Below, piece after piece: positions 51,882-62,252 of a DNA stretch of 64,000 nt. Within the stretch, counting starts at the first letter, position 1. Each line of letters begins with the position of its first letter. A model generated the notes under the pieces. That model made no database searches. It had not been told where the DNA came from and saw nothing but the letters and a program-made list of their open reading frames with translations. The translations under genes were made by a program, and so were the position numbers. Source of the DNA: Sulfuricurvum kujiense DSM 16994 (GTDB taxonomy: Bacteria > Campylobacterota > Campylobacteria > Campylobacterales > Sulfurimonadaceae); NCBI RefSeq assembly GCF_000183725.1, contig NC_014762.1:1302001-1366000 (forward strand), written 5' to 3'.

Positions 51882-51909
51882 GGATAACTCAATATATATT
51901 ATATTTAAA
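51882..51909 (+). repeat. Right boundary repeat, dif-like (attR candidate)
   Basis: Arm ending in AACTCAA, centre TATATA, arm TTATATTTAAA; about 18 of 28 positions agree with E. coli dif. It repeats the left site with three changes in the 25 bases that start at AAC. It lies 124 bases after the endolysin stop, inside a 343-base gap that holds no gene. Confidence 0.6.
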
Positions 51910-52100
51910 ATGTCAGCTATACAGTAACCCGTATATATCACTAAAATATCTAATATGTCTATGGTGTAAAAATAATGTTTTTAAAAAAAATGCTTTATTA
52001 GAAAAAAAAATAACCGTAAAATCACCTGGGAGAGTTACGATTTTATTTGTACATCACATTTATATCGAATTTGTATTCGGTATAAAATTAAAGGATTAAC

Positions 52101-53668
52101 ATGAACAATCTCTCCATTAAAGCAAAGTTGCTTATCATCCCTCTTCTACTCGTTTGTGTGTTTGGCGCAACGTATTTATTTTACGCTAGCTCTAATACTG
52201 CTGCACAAAATGCACTTAATCGCGCTAGCGAAGCAAAAGCAGTTGAAAGCGATTTTTTGAAAACAAGAATATCGATTTACCAGTTTCTTAGAAAACCGGA
52301 TAACACTACATTGGATAAAGTACACTCCAATATCGAAGATAATAAAAAGAAAATCACAGAGCTAAAATCTCTGCTCTCGTTGGAAGAGCTAACCGTATAA
52401 AATGCGACGAAGCTATCGCTTTGGCTGAAAAATACGGTAATGATTTTGACAAAATCGCACCGCAAATGATGAAAGCGGATGTCAATGAACGCAATAACGT
52501 CGATTTAAGTTCACTGGTCGCGACAAGCGGAGAATTCCAAACAAAGCTAGAAGATATTGCCGACAGTGCTTCCTCACTGAGTAAAAGCAAGTTCGAATCG
52601 GTCGGAACCAATCTGGCGGTAAGTTTTATCATCGCACTTATTGTTGTCATCTTAATTAGCTATATAGTGTTGGTTCAAATACAAGATTCGATCAAACTGC
52701 TGGATAGCAATATCAAAAATTTCGTCGATACAAAAGATTTGACTATCCGATTGACATACAACAAAAAAGATGAAATCAAAGTGATTATCAACAACTTCAA
52801 TACGCTTCTGGAAACGTTGGAATATACGATCAAAGAGGCAAAATATGCGGCCGATGAAAATGCTACGGTTTCAAGCGAACTGAGCAGTACGAGTTTGCAA
52901 ATCGGCAAAAACGCAGAAAGCAGCATGTCTATTGTCGATAATACAATTCATGAAATCAACGATATTAAAGATTTTATCCAATCGACGGTAGCTTTATCCG
53001 AATCAACCAAAGAGAGTATCCAAGCAGCCGGCGGCAGATTGAATCACATGTTAAACGATATACAGCAGCTAAAACAAGATGTCAGTTCGGCAAGCGAATC
53101 GGAAACGGCAATGGCGCTAAAACTGGAAGCAATGAGCACCGAAGCCGCTCAAATCAAAATGATTTTGGTTGTCATCAGCGATATAGCTGACCAAACCAAT
53201 CTATTGGCACTCAACGCAGCGATTGAAGCGGCACGTGCGGGTGAACATGGACGCGGTTTCGCGGTCGTTGCAGACGAAGTACGCAAACTTGCCGAGCGGA
53301 CTCAAAAAAGTTTGACGGAAATCAATGCTACGATCAACGTTATCGTACAGTCGATTAACGATTCCTCTGAGCAGATGGGTGTGAACGCCAAAAACATCGA
53401 ACGGCTTGTGAAAATATCCGAGACAGTAGAAACAGTTGTTGTTGAAACGGTAGATGTAATGAAACAATCCATTACCAATGTTGCTGAAAATGCTGATAAT
53501 TCATTACAAATTGCCAGTGATTCAGAAAAAATAGTGAAATCAGTTTCCAGAATCAATGATTTGACCACACAGAATGCAAGAAGTGTTGAAGAGATTGCAG
53601 GTGCTGCCGAACATTTGTCCGGATTAACCTATAACTTAAAAACAAAGCTGGATCAGTTTAAATCATAA
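52101..53668 (+). pseudogene. Frameshifted methyl-accepting chemotaxis protein
   Basis: The frame from 52101 (membrane helix, then a four-helix-bundle-like sensor) stops at 52400. One frame over, sequence continues without pause ([17 protein letters not shown]) into the sensor remainder, second membrane helix, HAMP, and the MCP hairpin with [36 protein letters not shown] up to 53668. The best explanation is loss of one base at an A-run near 52386. It is the first host gene right of the prophage. An internal ATG at 52421 would give only a part. Confidence 0.85.
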
Positions 53669-53732
53669 AATGCAATTTAACTAAATGAATGTTTGATAGT
53701 ACATAGCAACCAAGAAAGGAAATAGTAGCAAT

Positions 53733-54929
53733 ATGATAGTTTTGACAGAACAGGATAATATTGCCTATGCATGTATGAATTCTATCGGAAATTCACTGGT
53801 TCTTGAGGATATGCTGACCGATGTTATTTCAACATTCATTTCCCATACTGAGGCACTGGGCGGAAAATACATTTTATCCCACCCTCTTCCCAAGAGTATT
53901 GTCAGCATAGAAAATGATTTTGATATACCCGATAATTTGAGTCATGAAACCGAAAAATATATGATTTATCCGGTAGAGCCCAATCGATCCGTTCTGGATA
54001 TTCCGATTGGAGACGAACATTTTCTTTTTGCTTTTGAAAAAGGTATCGATGTCGATACATACGGAACGATATTCGCATCTTTTAAGACCAAACTTGCCAT
54101 TGCTATTGAAGCATGCCGGAGTGTCGCACGCTTGCATGAGATTAACAGTGCTTCTAATCGTCAAATACTTGAGGCTGGAAGCAAACAAGAAGCAACTGAA
54201 CAAATGCTGATGACCCAATCAAGAATGGCGATTATGGGAGAGATAATCGGAATGATAGCCCACCAATGGCGTCAACCCATTAGCGTTATCGGAATGATTG
54301 CGAATAATGCTATTCTAACAATGATGACATTTGCTGAGATAAATCAGCAGCAACTCTTACGCGATTTAAACATTATCGACCAACAAATCCATGATCTCTC
54401 TTCCATTATCGACGATTTTCATAATTTTTTTCGCCCTGCCAAAATTCCGCAAACCGTCACATTACATGAAATATCCAATGGTTTAATCACTGTACTTGGA
54501 ATAACCTACAAAAATATCGGTATTAATTTATCCTTTGAGTGTGATGAGAATATCTGTTTTGTCACCTATAAAAATGAGTTGATGGAGGTTTTTTTAAATA
54601 TTTTGGCCAATGCCAAAGAAGCTTTTGAAGAACGTCGCGTTTCAAATCCGTTTATACGCTTCAAATCTTTTCATAATAGTGAGATGATCTGCTTTACTAT
54701 CCAGGACAATGCCGGAGGGATTGATAAAGATATTATCGATAAAATTTTTGATCCCTATTTTTCCACTAAAAAGGAAAAAAACGGTACAGGACTCGGATTA
54801 TACATCTCTGCCGTTGTTATTGAAAAACATTTGAACGGTTCCATCCGTGCCAGCTGCAATGAAAACGGATCTGTTTTTTCCATTTCGATTCCGATAAATC
54901 AGGCCACCGATACAGCCTATGGCTCCTAA
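53733..54929 (+). CDS. Soluble sensor histidine kinase
   Basis: 398 residues, no membrane helix. An N-terminal 140-residue sensor of unknown type, a short coiled coil, an H-box AHQWRQPISVIG with the phosphorylated His, and a HATPase with N box (NILANAKEAFEE), G1 DNAGGID and G2 NGTGLGLYIS. No response regulator is beside it; the nearest is at 59.3 kb. AAGGAAA precedes the start. Confidence 0.9.
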   Translation: MIVLTEQDNIAYACMNSIGNSLVLEDMLTDVISTFISHTEALGGKYILSHPLPKSIVSIENDFDIPDNLSHETEKYMIYPVEPNRSVLDIPIGDEHFLFAFEKGIDVDTYGTIFASFKTKLAIAIEACRSVARLHEINSASNRQILEAGSKQEATEQMLMTQSRMAIMGEIIGMIAHQWRQPISVIGMIANNAILTMMTFAEINQQQLLRDLNIIDQQIHDLSSIIDDFHNFFRPAKIPQTVTLHEISNGLITVLGITYKNIGINLSFECDENICFVTYKNELMEVFLNILANAKEAFEERRVSNPFIRFKSFHNSEMICFTIQDNAGGIDKDIIDKIFDPYFSTKKEKNGTGLGLYISAVVIEKHLNGSIRASCNENGSVFSISIPINQATDTAYGS

Positions 54930-55083
54930 TGTACTCAATAGAAATCATCAATTAATTAGCTTACATTGCTTAATCCTATGCAATATAATTTTGCAACGAA
55001 TTTATAAGATTAAACCGCTATTATTCGTCACATAATATTGCGGTGATTATTTACTGCATACTTTTTAGATTTAGTGATAATAT

Positions 55084-55653
55084 ATGACATATTCCAGCGA
55101 CGCTAAGACCGATAAAACGTACGAAACTTTGCTTGATGAAGTTATTGATAAAGCACGGCGCAAAGGTGCAAAAATCAGTTCATGGTCACAATCCCCGAAT
55201 AAAAAAATTGTTATTCATGTTCCGGGCAAGCTACCGATTTATTATTTAAGTATGGATGCCGCCGCAGACAGCCTTATCCATCAATATAAGTTAATATCCG
55301 ATTATCGGCATCTCTATAAAAATGTAGCAGATAAGGGGAATACATCATTCAATACAAATGAATCCCACAATGATCAAAAAGATATTCTTCTTACACAAGC
55401 CATTTATGCGTGCGACGCTGTTGTGCAAAATATGGATAACGAACTCAGCGGATCAACAAAAAGAAAACTGCATGATACGATGGACAAAATCATTTCCGAA
55501 CAAAATCTTGATCATGCTGAATTTTTTCTTCTTCAAACTGCTTTGCTGGAACATTATCGAGACAAAGTCAATAAATCATCTTCTACACAAAAAGCGAAGC
55601 AGCTTCAATTATTTACCCGATTTTTAGAAGAAGTAAGTCACTCGGATATGTGA
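55084..55653 (+). CDS. Hypothetical protein
   Basis: 189 residues, soluble, charged, no known domain. An N-terminal segment (IVIHVPGKLPIYYLSMDAA) looks folded, and the C-terminal half is helical. Its stop abuts the convergent fliG stop. No clear ribosome site. Confidence 0.6.
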   Translation: MTYSSDAKTDKTYETLLDEVIDKARRKGAKISSWSQSPNKKIVIHVPGKLPIYYLSMDAAADSLIHQYKLISDYRHLYKNVADKGNTSFNTNESHNDQKDILLTQAIYACDAVVQNMDNELSGSTKRKLHDTMDKIISEQNLDHAEFFLLQTALLEHYRDKVNKSSSTQKAKQLQLFTRFLEEVSHSDM

Positions 55654-56679
55654 TTACTCAAGCATCTCTTCAGATTCGCCGATTTGTATAACACCCTGAT
55701 CGGCCAGGGACTGAACGGCATCGACGATTTTACGCTGCGCGGCTTCGACCTCTTTCATCTTAACGGCACCCAGGAACTGAAGTTCCTCGATAAAAGCGTC
55801 TTTCGCACGTTGGGACATATTGGCGTAAAACTTCTCTTTGAGCTCTTCGGCGGCATTTTTAAGGGCCAGCATAAGATCGTTTTTATCCACCGCTTTAAGA
55901 ATCTCTCGGATGCTGTTATTATCCAAATTAACCATGTCTTCGAACGTAAACATCATCTCTTTGATCGATGCGGCCAGTTCCTGATCGAGTTGTTCGATTT
56001 GTGTGAGGGTCGCTTTGGACGCTTTCGCCCCCAAACGGTTGAAGACATCCGCCACGGCGCGAGGTCCTCCCACTTCGACTTTGTAGCTTGCAAGGGATTC
56101 GAGTTTCGATTCCAGGACGGCACTGACCCGCTTAATAATGGCCGGTGTAATATCTCCGAGTTTTGCCATACGCATCGCCACTTCGGCCCGTAAATCATCC
56201 GGGAAGATATAAAGGGTCTCCGCGGCTCCGGAAGGCTCCATATGTGCCAAAATCAACGCAATCGTCTGCGGATGTTCGTTCATAATAAAGTCGGCAAGCT
56301 GCTGCGGTTTGATTTTAGAGAGATAGGCAAAGTTCTGAGCGCCCTGCATACTTTTGCTCAGACGTTCCAGAACTTTTCGGGCTTCCTCCGGCCCTAGCGC
56401 TTTGTAAAGGATTTCACGCGCGTAATCCAAACCTCCGGTATTGAGGTATTGGTTTGACTGGATAATGGCATAAAACTCTTCCAAAACCGCGGCACCGATA
56501 CTTTTTTCAACCGAACGGTTAGATGCAATGTATTTGGAGATTTCGGTAATCGCGTCAACATTCATACGCGAAAAAATGGTGGCAGTGACGTCTTCACCCA
56601 GCTGTAAAAGTAAAATAGAGACTTTTTCAGCCATTCCCATTTCATCGAAATACTGCTGTTGACTTTGATTTAAATTCAA
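55654..56679 (-). CDS. fliG: Flagellar motor switch protein FliG
   Basis: Part of the C-ring; its C-terminal domain meets the stator and generates torque. 341 residues with N, middle and C domains, the EHPQTIALILAHM motif, and the charged torque helix (DLMLALKNAAEELKEKF). Not followed by other flagellar genes here, so it is separated from fliF/fliH in this genome. Confidence 0.95.
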   Translation of the reverse strand: MNLNQSQQQYFDEMGMAEKVSILLLQLGEDVTATIFSRMNVDAITEISKYIASNRSVEKSIGAAVLEEFYAIIQSNQYLNTGGLDYAREILYKALGPEEARKVLERLSKSMQGAQNFAYLSKIKPQQLADFIMNEHPQTIALILAHMEPSGAAETLYIFPDDLRAEVAMRMAKLGDITPAIIKRVSAVLESKLESLASYKVEVGGPRAVADVFNRLGAKASKATLTQIEQLDQELAASIKEMMFTFEDMVNLDNNSIREILKAVDKNDLMLALKNAAEELKEKFYANMSQRAKDAFIEELQFLGAVKMKEVEAAQRKIVDAVQSLADQGVIQIGESEEMLE

Positions 56680-56704
56680 AGTGAAACCCCGAGAAGTGTT
56701 GCTT

Positions 56705-57889
56705 TTAGCACTCCATCTCGATTACGTTCCAAGGCAGACCTTGGGTATTCATCTCATCCATAAACGGATCCGGATCGAGCTGCTCCATATTAAATACCCC
56801 TTGTCCATTCCAGATTCCCTGAACCATCAGCTTTGCGCCGATGACGGCAGGAACACCCGTAGTGTATGAAACACCTTGCGATTTAACCTCGGCATAGCAC
56901 TCTTCGTGATCTTTTACCTGATAAATATAAATTTTTCGTTTCTTACCGTCTTTGAGACCTTCGGCGACGATACCGATATTGGTCTTCCCTTTTGTACGCG
57001 GTCCAAGTGACGCCGGATCAGGAAGGAGGGTTTTCAAAAACTCGATCGGAACGATTTTCATCCCTTGGTGTTCCACCGGTTCGATTCCAAGCATCCCGAC
57101 ATTTTCAAGGCATTTCATATGGGTCAGATAGCTTTGTCCGAACGTCATGAAAAAGCGGATACGTTTAAGCCCTTTAATATGCTTGACAAGTGATTCCATC
57201 TCTTCATGATACAAAAGATAACTGTCTTTCGGCCCTACTTCGGGATAATCCCATACTTGCATAATTTCCATCGGTGCCGTTTCGATCCACTTTCCATCTT
57301 CCCAGTAGCGCCCTTTGGCACTTACTTCGCGAAGGTTGATCTCCGGATTGAAATTGGTTGCAAACGGATAGCCGTGATCACCTGCGTTACAGTCAAGAAT
57401 ATCGATAGTATGGATTTCGTCGAAATAGTGTTTTTGTGCATATGCACAGAAAACATTGGTTGCCCCGGGATCGAATCCGCTTCCGAGCAGCCCCATAATC
57501 CCCGCTTCTTTAAATGCGGCATCTCTTTCCCATTGAAGTTTATACTCAAACTTCGCTTCATCCGGATGCTCATAGTTAGCCGTGTCGAGGTAAGGGGTTT
57601 TGGTAGCGATACACGCATCCATGATAGCAAGGTCTTGGTATGGAAGAGCAACGTTAATGAGAATTGCCGGATTGTATTTATTGATTAGCGCAATTACTTC
57701 TTCCGTATTGTCGGCATCTACCGTTGTAATTTCAAGTGAACCTGCAGGAAGTTCACTTTGTATCTCTTCGCAGCGTCCGATAGAACGGCTTGCCAAAATG
57801 ATACGATCAAAAATGTGGTTATTCATGACACATTTATGTGCCACTACACGCCCTACTCCGCCGGCGCCGATAATAAGTGCTGTTGCCAT
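56705..57889 (-). CDS. Carboxynorspermidine dehydrogenase (saccharopine-dehydrogenase family)
   Basis: 394 residues. N-terminal NAD(P) loop LIIGAGGVGRVVAH, and the GLLGSGFDPGATNVFCAYA block of saccharopine-dehydrogenase-like enzymes. In Campylobacter the corresponding enzyme condenses aspartate semialdehyde with putrescine toward spermidine; I transfer that role by family and phylum. Ends 25 bases before fliG. Confidence 0.85.
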   Translation of the reverse strand: MATALIIGAGGVGRVVAHKCVMNNHIFDRIILASRSIGRCEEIQSELPAGSLEITTVDADNTEEVIALINKYNPAILINVALPYQDLAIMDACIATKTPYLDTANYEHPDEAKFEYKLQWERDAAFKEAGIMGLLGSGFDPGATNVFCAYAQKHYFDEIHTIDILDCNAGDHGYPFATNFNPEINLREVSAKGRYWEDGKWIETAPMEIMQVWDYPEVGPKDSYLLYHEEMESLVKHIKGLKRIRFFMTFGQSYLTHMKCLENVGMLGIEPVEHQGMKIVPIEFLKTLLPDPASLGPRTKGKTNIGIVAEGLKDGKKRKIYIYQVKDHEECYAEVKSQGVSYTTGVPAVIGAKLMVQGIWNGQGVFNMEQLDPDPFMDEMNTQGLPWNVIEMEC

Positions 57890-57948
57890 AGCAAAACCCC
57901 TGTTAAAAATATTATATAAATTATACGCAAAAATCTCTTACGAAAACG

Positions 57949-58317
57949 TTACAGATAAAAAGCCGCATAAAGGGTAAGTCCCCAAATAAACGCCAACATG
58001 GTTAAAGAGAGAAATACCAATGCCGCACCGGCGTCTTTTGCCCTCTTTGCAAGTTCATGATGATCAAACGTCACTAAATCAACCGTACGTTCAACGGCAC
58101 TGTTGATAATCTCAGCAATCGGAGGAATAAAAAGAGAGACAGAAAGTATCGCCTTATACACGAATCCTATCGGAAGACTCCAAGCGACAATCATACCGAA
58201 TACGAATAATACTATCTGAAGTCGAAAAGATTTTTCATTTTTTGTTACTTCAAGCAAACCGGTCAATGCATAACGGGTATTTTTAAAAAGTGTATATTCA
58301 GGCTTGTTGAGTGCCAT
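57949..58317 (-). CDS. dgkA: Diacylglycerol kinase, DgkA type
   Basis: 122 residues, three membrane helices. Catalytic signature EIINSAVERTVDL plus HHELAKRAKDAGAAL. Phosphorylates diacylglycerol in the inner membrane, recycling lipid. GGAGAG precedes the start. Confidence 0.93.
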   Translation of the reverse strand: MALNKPEYTLFKNTRYALTGLLEVTKNEKSFRLQIVLFVFGMIVAWSLPIGFVYKAILSVSLFIPPIAEIINSAVERTVDLVTFDHHELAKRAKDAGAALVFLSLTMLAFIWGLTLYAAFYL

Positions 58318-58509
58318 AACTCTCCTTCAAATGAATGAACGCATTATACACGATGTGCGGTTCACTATCCATAGAGCGCGAATAGATCTTTCAAAAATAA
58401 ATTACACATATATAAATATAAATATTTAAATTTTGCAACACATTTGCAACACTAAATCGTGATAATGAAGCATCAGATCGAATTTTTAAATTTTAGATAA
58501 GGATTGGAT

Positions 58510-59325
58510 ATGAAAAACTGCTTACAAAATCTATCCATACAGAGTCTTAACAGCGATTTAATAGAAAAAATCGAAGAAGAAATTGAAAAAAATCGACAAA
58601 AAGACTATCTCCTCTTTCATCAAGCCAAACTCGCTTCGATGGAAGAAATGATCGAAAATATTGCCCATCAATGGCGCCAACCCCTTAATATCGTTTCCAT
58701 GCTCTTTCAAAAAGTTTACAGGCTTCATAAAAACGGTCTGCTTGATAATGACACCATGTCCGACGCTCTAAATCAGGCTATGGCTACCATAAGCCAGATG
58801 TCAAAGACGATTGATGATTTTCGTATACATTTCGAGCCGAATAAAGAAAAAGTATCCTACAGTTTGTACAGTGTCATTGAAAATATCATTGCTCTTCTAA
58901 AAGAAAGTCTTAAATTTGTAAATATCTCGTTAGATATATCCGCACAGAAAGATATAGAGCTTTTTGGTTTCCCCGATGACCTTAAACAGGTATTGCTGCA
59001 TCTGATTAATAATGCCAAAGAAACAATTATCTTCAACAACGTCTCCAACGGAACGATCATTATTGAAATTACCCCATCAGCTGATAAAAGTGAAGTCATG
59101 ATCCGGATATATGATAACGGAGGAGGAATAAATACTCAGTATTTAGACAAAATCTTTGAGCCCTACTTTACGACCAAACACAAATCCCAAGGGACAGGAA
59201 TCAGTTTGTATATGTCCAAACGGATCGTAGAAGAACGATTGTGCGGAAGTATAGCCGCAGGCAACAATGAGAAAGGTGCATTTTTCACAATTCTTATCCC
59301 TACACATACTAATAGCAAAGGCTGA
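58510..59325 (+). CDS. Soluble histidine kinase of a three-gene signalling operon
   Basis: 271 residues, starting with a short coiled coil and then directly the H box AHQWRQPLNIVS; HATPase with NNAKETI, DNGGGIN and GTGISLYMS. No sensor domain of its own, so input must come from a partner. The ATG at 58510 has AAGGAT; a TTG two codons earlier is too near that site. The receiver gene follows after 2 bases. Confidence 0.88.
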   Translation: MKNCLQNLSIQSLNSDLIEKIEEEIEKNRQKDYLLFHQAKLASMEEMIENIAHQWRQPLNIVSMLFQKVYRLHKNGLLDNDTMSDALNQAMATISQMSKTIDDFRIHFEPNKEKVSYSLYSVIENIIALLKESLKFVNISLDISAQKDIELFGFPDDLKQVLLHLINNAKETIIFNNVSNGTIIIEITPSADKSEVMIRIYDNGGGINTQYLDKIFEPYFTTKHKSQGTGISLYMSKRIVEERLCGSIAAGNNEKGAFFTILIPTHTNSKG

Positions 59326-59327
59326 CA

Positions 59328-60134
59328 ATGGAAAATCATATCGCATTAATGAAAAAACTTCATGTTCTGTTTGTAGATGATGAGTGGCTTATTCGTGAAA
59401 TGGTTTCTGATATGCTCAGTGATACGGTTGGTCACGTTTCTCTCGCATCGAACGGACAAGAAGGGCTTGATTTTTATATGAATTCGCTTCGTCCTGTCGA
59501 TATCGTTATTGCGGATCAAACTATGCCGGTTATGCTGGGACTTGATATGCTGGAAAAAATAAAAGCATATAATCCATCCCAAAAATGCATTATGATTACT
59601 GCCCATTCTGAGACAAAGTATTTGCTTCGTGCCATCGAAATCGGAATCGAGCACTTCATCATTAAACCGATTGTTTTCGATCAGCTTGATAATATTTTGA
59701 ATTCACTCGCACTTAAAATCGAACATGAATCTTTGCAAAAAGAGCAAGAAAAGCTTTATCAGCGTGAACAATTACGGTATGTTTACAACAAGTCACTTGA
59801 ATCTCTGGTCAATAATATTCCCCTCCCCTCCATGATTATTGACCAGAATGATCATATCATCACATGTAACAGTGAAATTTTTACTATTCTTGCCTGTACG
59901 GAGCATTATAAAAAACTGATTGATAAAAAGCTCAATATCAAAGATCTTTTAAGTACCGATGCTCTCATCAAAAGTGATTTAGCTTTTTGTGACTGGAAAG
60001 ATGAGTGTGTATTAATAGACTTAGACCCGTATTTCAATATTGAAAAAACTATCTATTCGGTAAAAATCAAACGAATAATTTCTGACGATAATACGCGGTT
60101 TTATCTCCTTTGCTTAATAGAACTTCTGAATTAA
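59328..60134 (+). CDS. Receiver-PAS protein
   Basis: 268 residues. Receiver (LFVDDEWLIREMVSD; phosphoacceptor Asp in IVIADQTMP; Lys in FIIKPIV), coiled coil, then a PAS-like domain (PLPSMIIDQNDHIITCNSEIF). No DNA-binding or enzymatic output, so it likely acts by protein contact, perhaps with the WD40-like neighbour. Confidence 0.85.
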   Translation: MENHIALMKKLHVLFVDDEWLIREMVSDMLSDTVGHVSLASNGQEGLDFYMNSLRPVDIVIADQTMPVMLGLDMLEKIKAYNPSQKCIMITAHSETKYLLRAIEIGIEHFIIKPIVFDQLDNILNSLALKIEHESLQKEQEKLYQREQLRYVYNKSLESLVNNIPLPSMIIDQNDHIITCNSEIFTILACTEHYKKLIDKKLNIKDLLSTDALIKSDLAFCDWKDECVLIDLDPYFNIEKTIYSVKIKRIISDDNTRFYLLCLIELLN

Positions 60135-60144
60135 GAAGTGTATT

Positions 60145-62246
60145 ATGATTAAAATAACCCAGTCTTTTCACGTAAAAGCAAGTGTTATCGCCATACATTC
60201 CGATGAGAGCACAATATTTTTTACCGATGTTAACGGTAACCTTCATTCAATATGCAAAACACAATGGAGCCGAACCGAAGAACCGCTGATTTTTGACTCA
60301 TCTCCGCCCCTGCACAGATTTCAAAAAGGCTCATGTTTTAGTCAAAACGGCCATGTCGCCTACAGTGTAAAAGAAAATAAAAAGAATTGTGCCATATGCA
60401 TGAAGCTTCCCGTTAAAGGTGATTCAGACGTAGGTTATTGCGATATGAATGAAAAGGATGACGAGACGATTATCAGATTATTCGGACATGATCAGCGTGC
60501 GGAAGTTATGACCTTTTGCGGTGAAAAAGGGCAATATATTCTTACCGGAGGTACGGATGGCAAGGTCTATATGTACAGTACTAAAACCGGTAGAGTTATC
60601 ATGTCTCTAAAACCGAAACCGGACTATATTTCCCATATTACAGTAGATCAAAAAGGGGGGAATTTAGCCTACTCCGCCTATGATAAATCATTAATAGTTT
60701 TAAATATACGTCATCAAAAAGAGCGTTTAAACACCTTCGTAGATGATGCGATTGAAGACTCATTTTTTTATAATGATTCCAAATCATTGTATGCAATCGG
60801 TCGTGAGGGGAATTCCTATATTTATGATTTTAAAACAAATGAAATATCGAAAAAATCACTTTTCTCTTCCTGGCCTAACTGCTGTGTAGCCGATTCGAGC
60901 GGGCGATTTGCCATTGTAGGCGGGCGAAACGGGATGATATATATTGTAAAACTTGCAGATAATTCACTGTTTTCTTCATTTAAGCTCGATCAAAAAGGGA
61001 TCAGTTCATTGCATGTTGAAGATTCATTATTGTTTATTGGATTTGAAAACGGATGGATGTATGTAATAGATATGTATGCATTCATAGATGATTTTTCTCA
61101 AGCGCTGACCGTTGAAAATTTTAAAACCGCTAAAAAATACTTGGATAGTAACCTGTTTTTAGCAATTCATCCGATGTCAGAAATGTTCCAAGAAGCGTGG
61201 GAATATATGCTTAAAGAGATTATCAATCAATTTTCGACAGGTAATGCCGCTTCGGCGTTAGAATTTGCAACCCCATTTTTATCGGATGAGAATAATAAGA
61301 AGGAATTTGATTTTTTACTTCAAAAACAGAAAGATTTTGAAAAATTTGCCATCTTGGTTCAAAATAAAGAGTTTTTTGATGCGTTTAGTATGCTGGAACA
61401 AGCCCCCTATCTTCAAAAAACGGACAGTGCACGTAAGCTGGAACACTACTTTGCCAAAAGTTTCACGGAAGCCAAAAAACTGCTTTCGGCCGATCCAATG
61501 CATAACCTTTTAAAAGTGCAAGAGATTCTTAAACCTTTTTGCGTCGTCCCTGAGAAAAAAGAGATGATCCATTCGCTGCAAAAAAACTATGAAATCTATC
61601 TTAGAGCAGACAACCTCATTAAAAATAAACAATTCAGAGAATATTTTGCCCTTGTATCCAAGTTTGAGTTTTTAAAATCCGAAGAGGTTTATAAAAGGGG
61701 GTATGCGCTCTTGCAGAAGCTTCTATCCAAAAGCTGAAAAAGCTGATTCATGAAGGGAAATATAATGATGCCATAGTAGGCATCAAACAAGTTATGATTT
61801 TCCTTCCGTATAAAGATCAACTCATAGAATTGACGAAAGAAACTTATATCCGGCAAAAGCTATTGGAAGTGATCAAAAAGGACGATAGATATTCCGTATA
61901 TGAAATTGTTGCATCCAATCCTATACTTGAATCTATGCCTGAATTTATTGTATATGATGAAATGTTCGACGAGGTGCTCTCTAATGCGATGCTATCGGTT
62001 GCCAAGGGGCAAATCAAACGGGTGAAACAGATTTTGTCCCCTTATGCAGAGATCCCAATATTCAAGCTTAAAATCAAAGAATGCGTTCGTCAGGCAACTT
62101 TTAATAAGCTCTCCATTCTTCTTGCCGAAAACTATTTTGAGTCGGCTAAAAGAATAGCTGATTTTTACATCAACGAATTTGGAAAAGATAATGAATATGA
62201 GGATTTGCTCAAACAATACGGATTGCAGAACATTAACTCGTGTTGA
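60145..62246 (+). pseudogene. WD40-like beta-propeller protein, split by a frameshift
   Basis: Reading from 60145 gives a propeller-like N half (FCGEKGQYILTGGTDGKVYMYSTKTGRV is a clear WD40 repeat) and then a helical TPR-like half, until a stop at 61737. A second frame continues the helical part (KLKKLIHEGKYNDAIVGIKQ) to 62246. The frames join near 61693-61701, at AAAAGGGGG. Together about 700 residues. The homopolymer makes an indel, error or phase variation likely. Third gene of the kinase/receiver unit. Confidence 0.8.
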
Positions 62247-62252
62247 CCGCCT

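Larger units (their letters stand above)
41740..51909 (+). mobile_element. Small non-tailed prophage, about 10.14 kb, rolling-circle type
   Basis: Bounded by matching dif-like repeats 10,142 bases apart. All genes inside run on the plus strand, are short and mostly touch or overlap. T is strongly enriched on the coding strand (34 of 60 bases in 45361-45420), as in ssDNA phages. It has a Rep_trans initiator, a holin-like protein and an M15 endolysin. I read every protein for a P-loop and found none, so there is no packaging ATPase and no Zot; there are no tail, terminase or integrase genes. Size and gene style recall Finnlakeviridae or other icosahedral small phages more than inoviruses, but no structural gene could be assigned. 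Confidence 0.8.

Noticed and set aside
41740-51909. Calling the prophage an inovirus because of the Rep_trans protein
   Set aside because: No Zot-type ATPase or coat protein is present and it has an endolysin; Rep_trans alone also occurs in plasmids and other elements.
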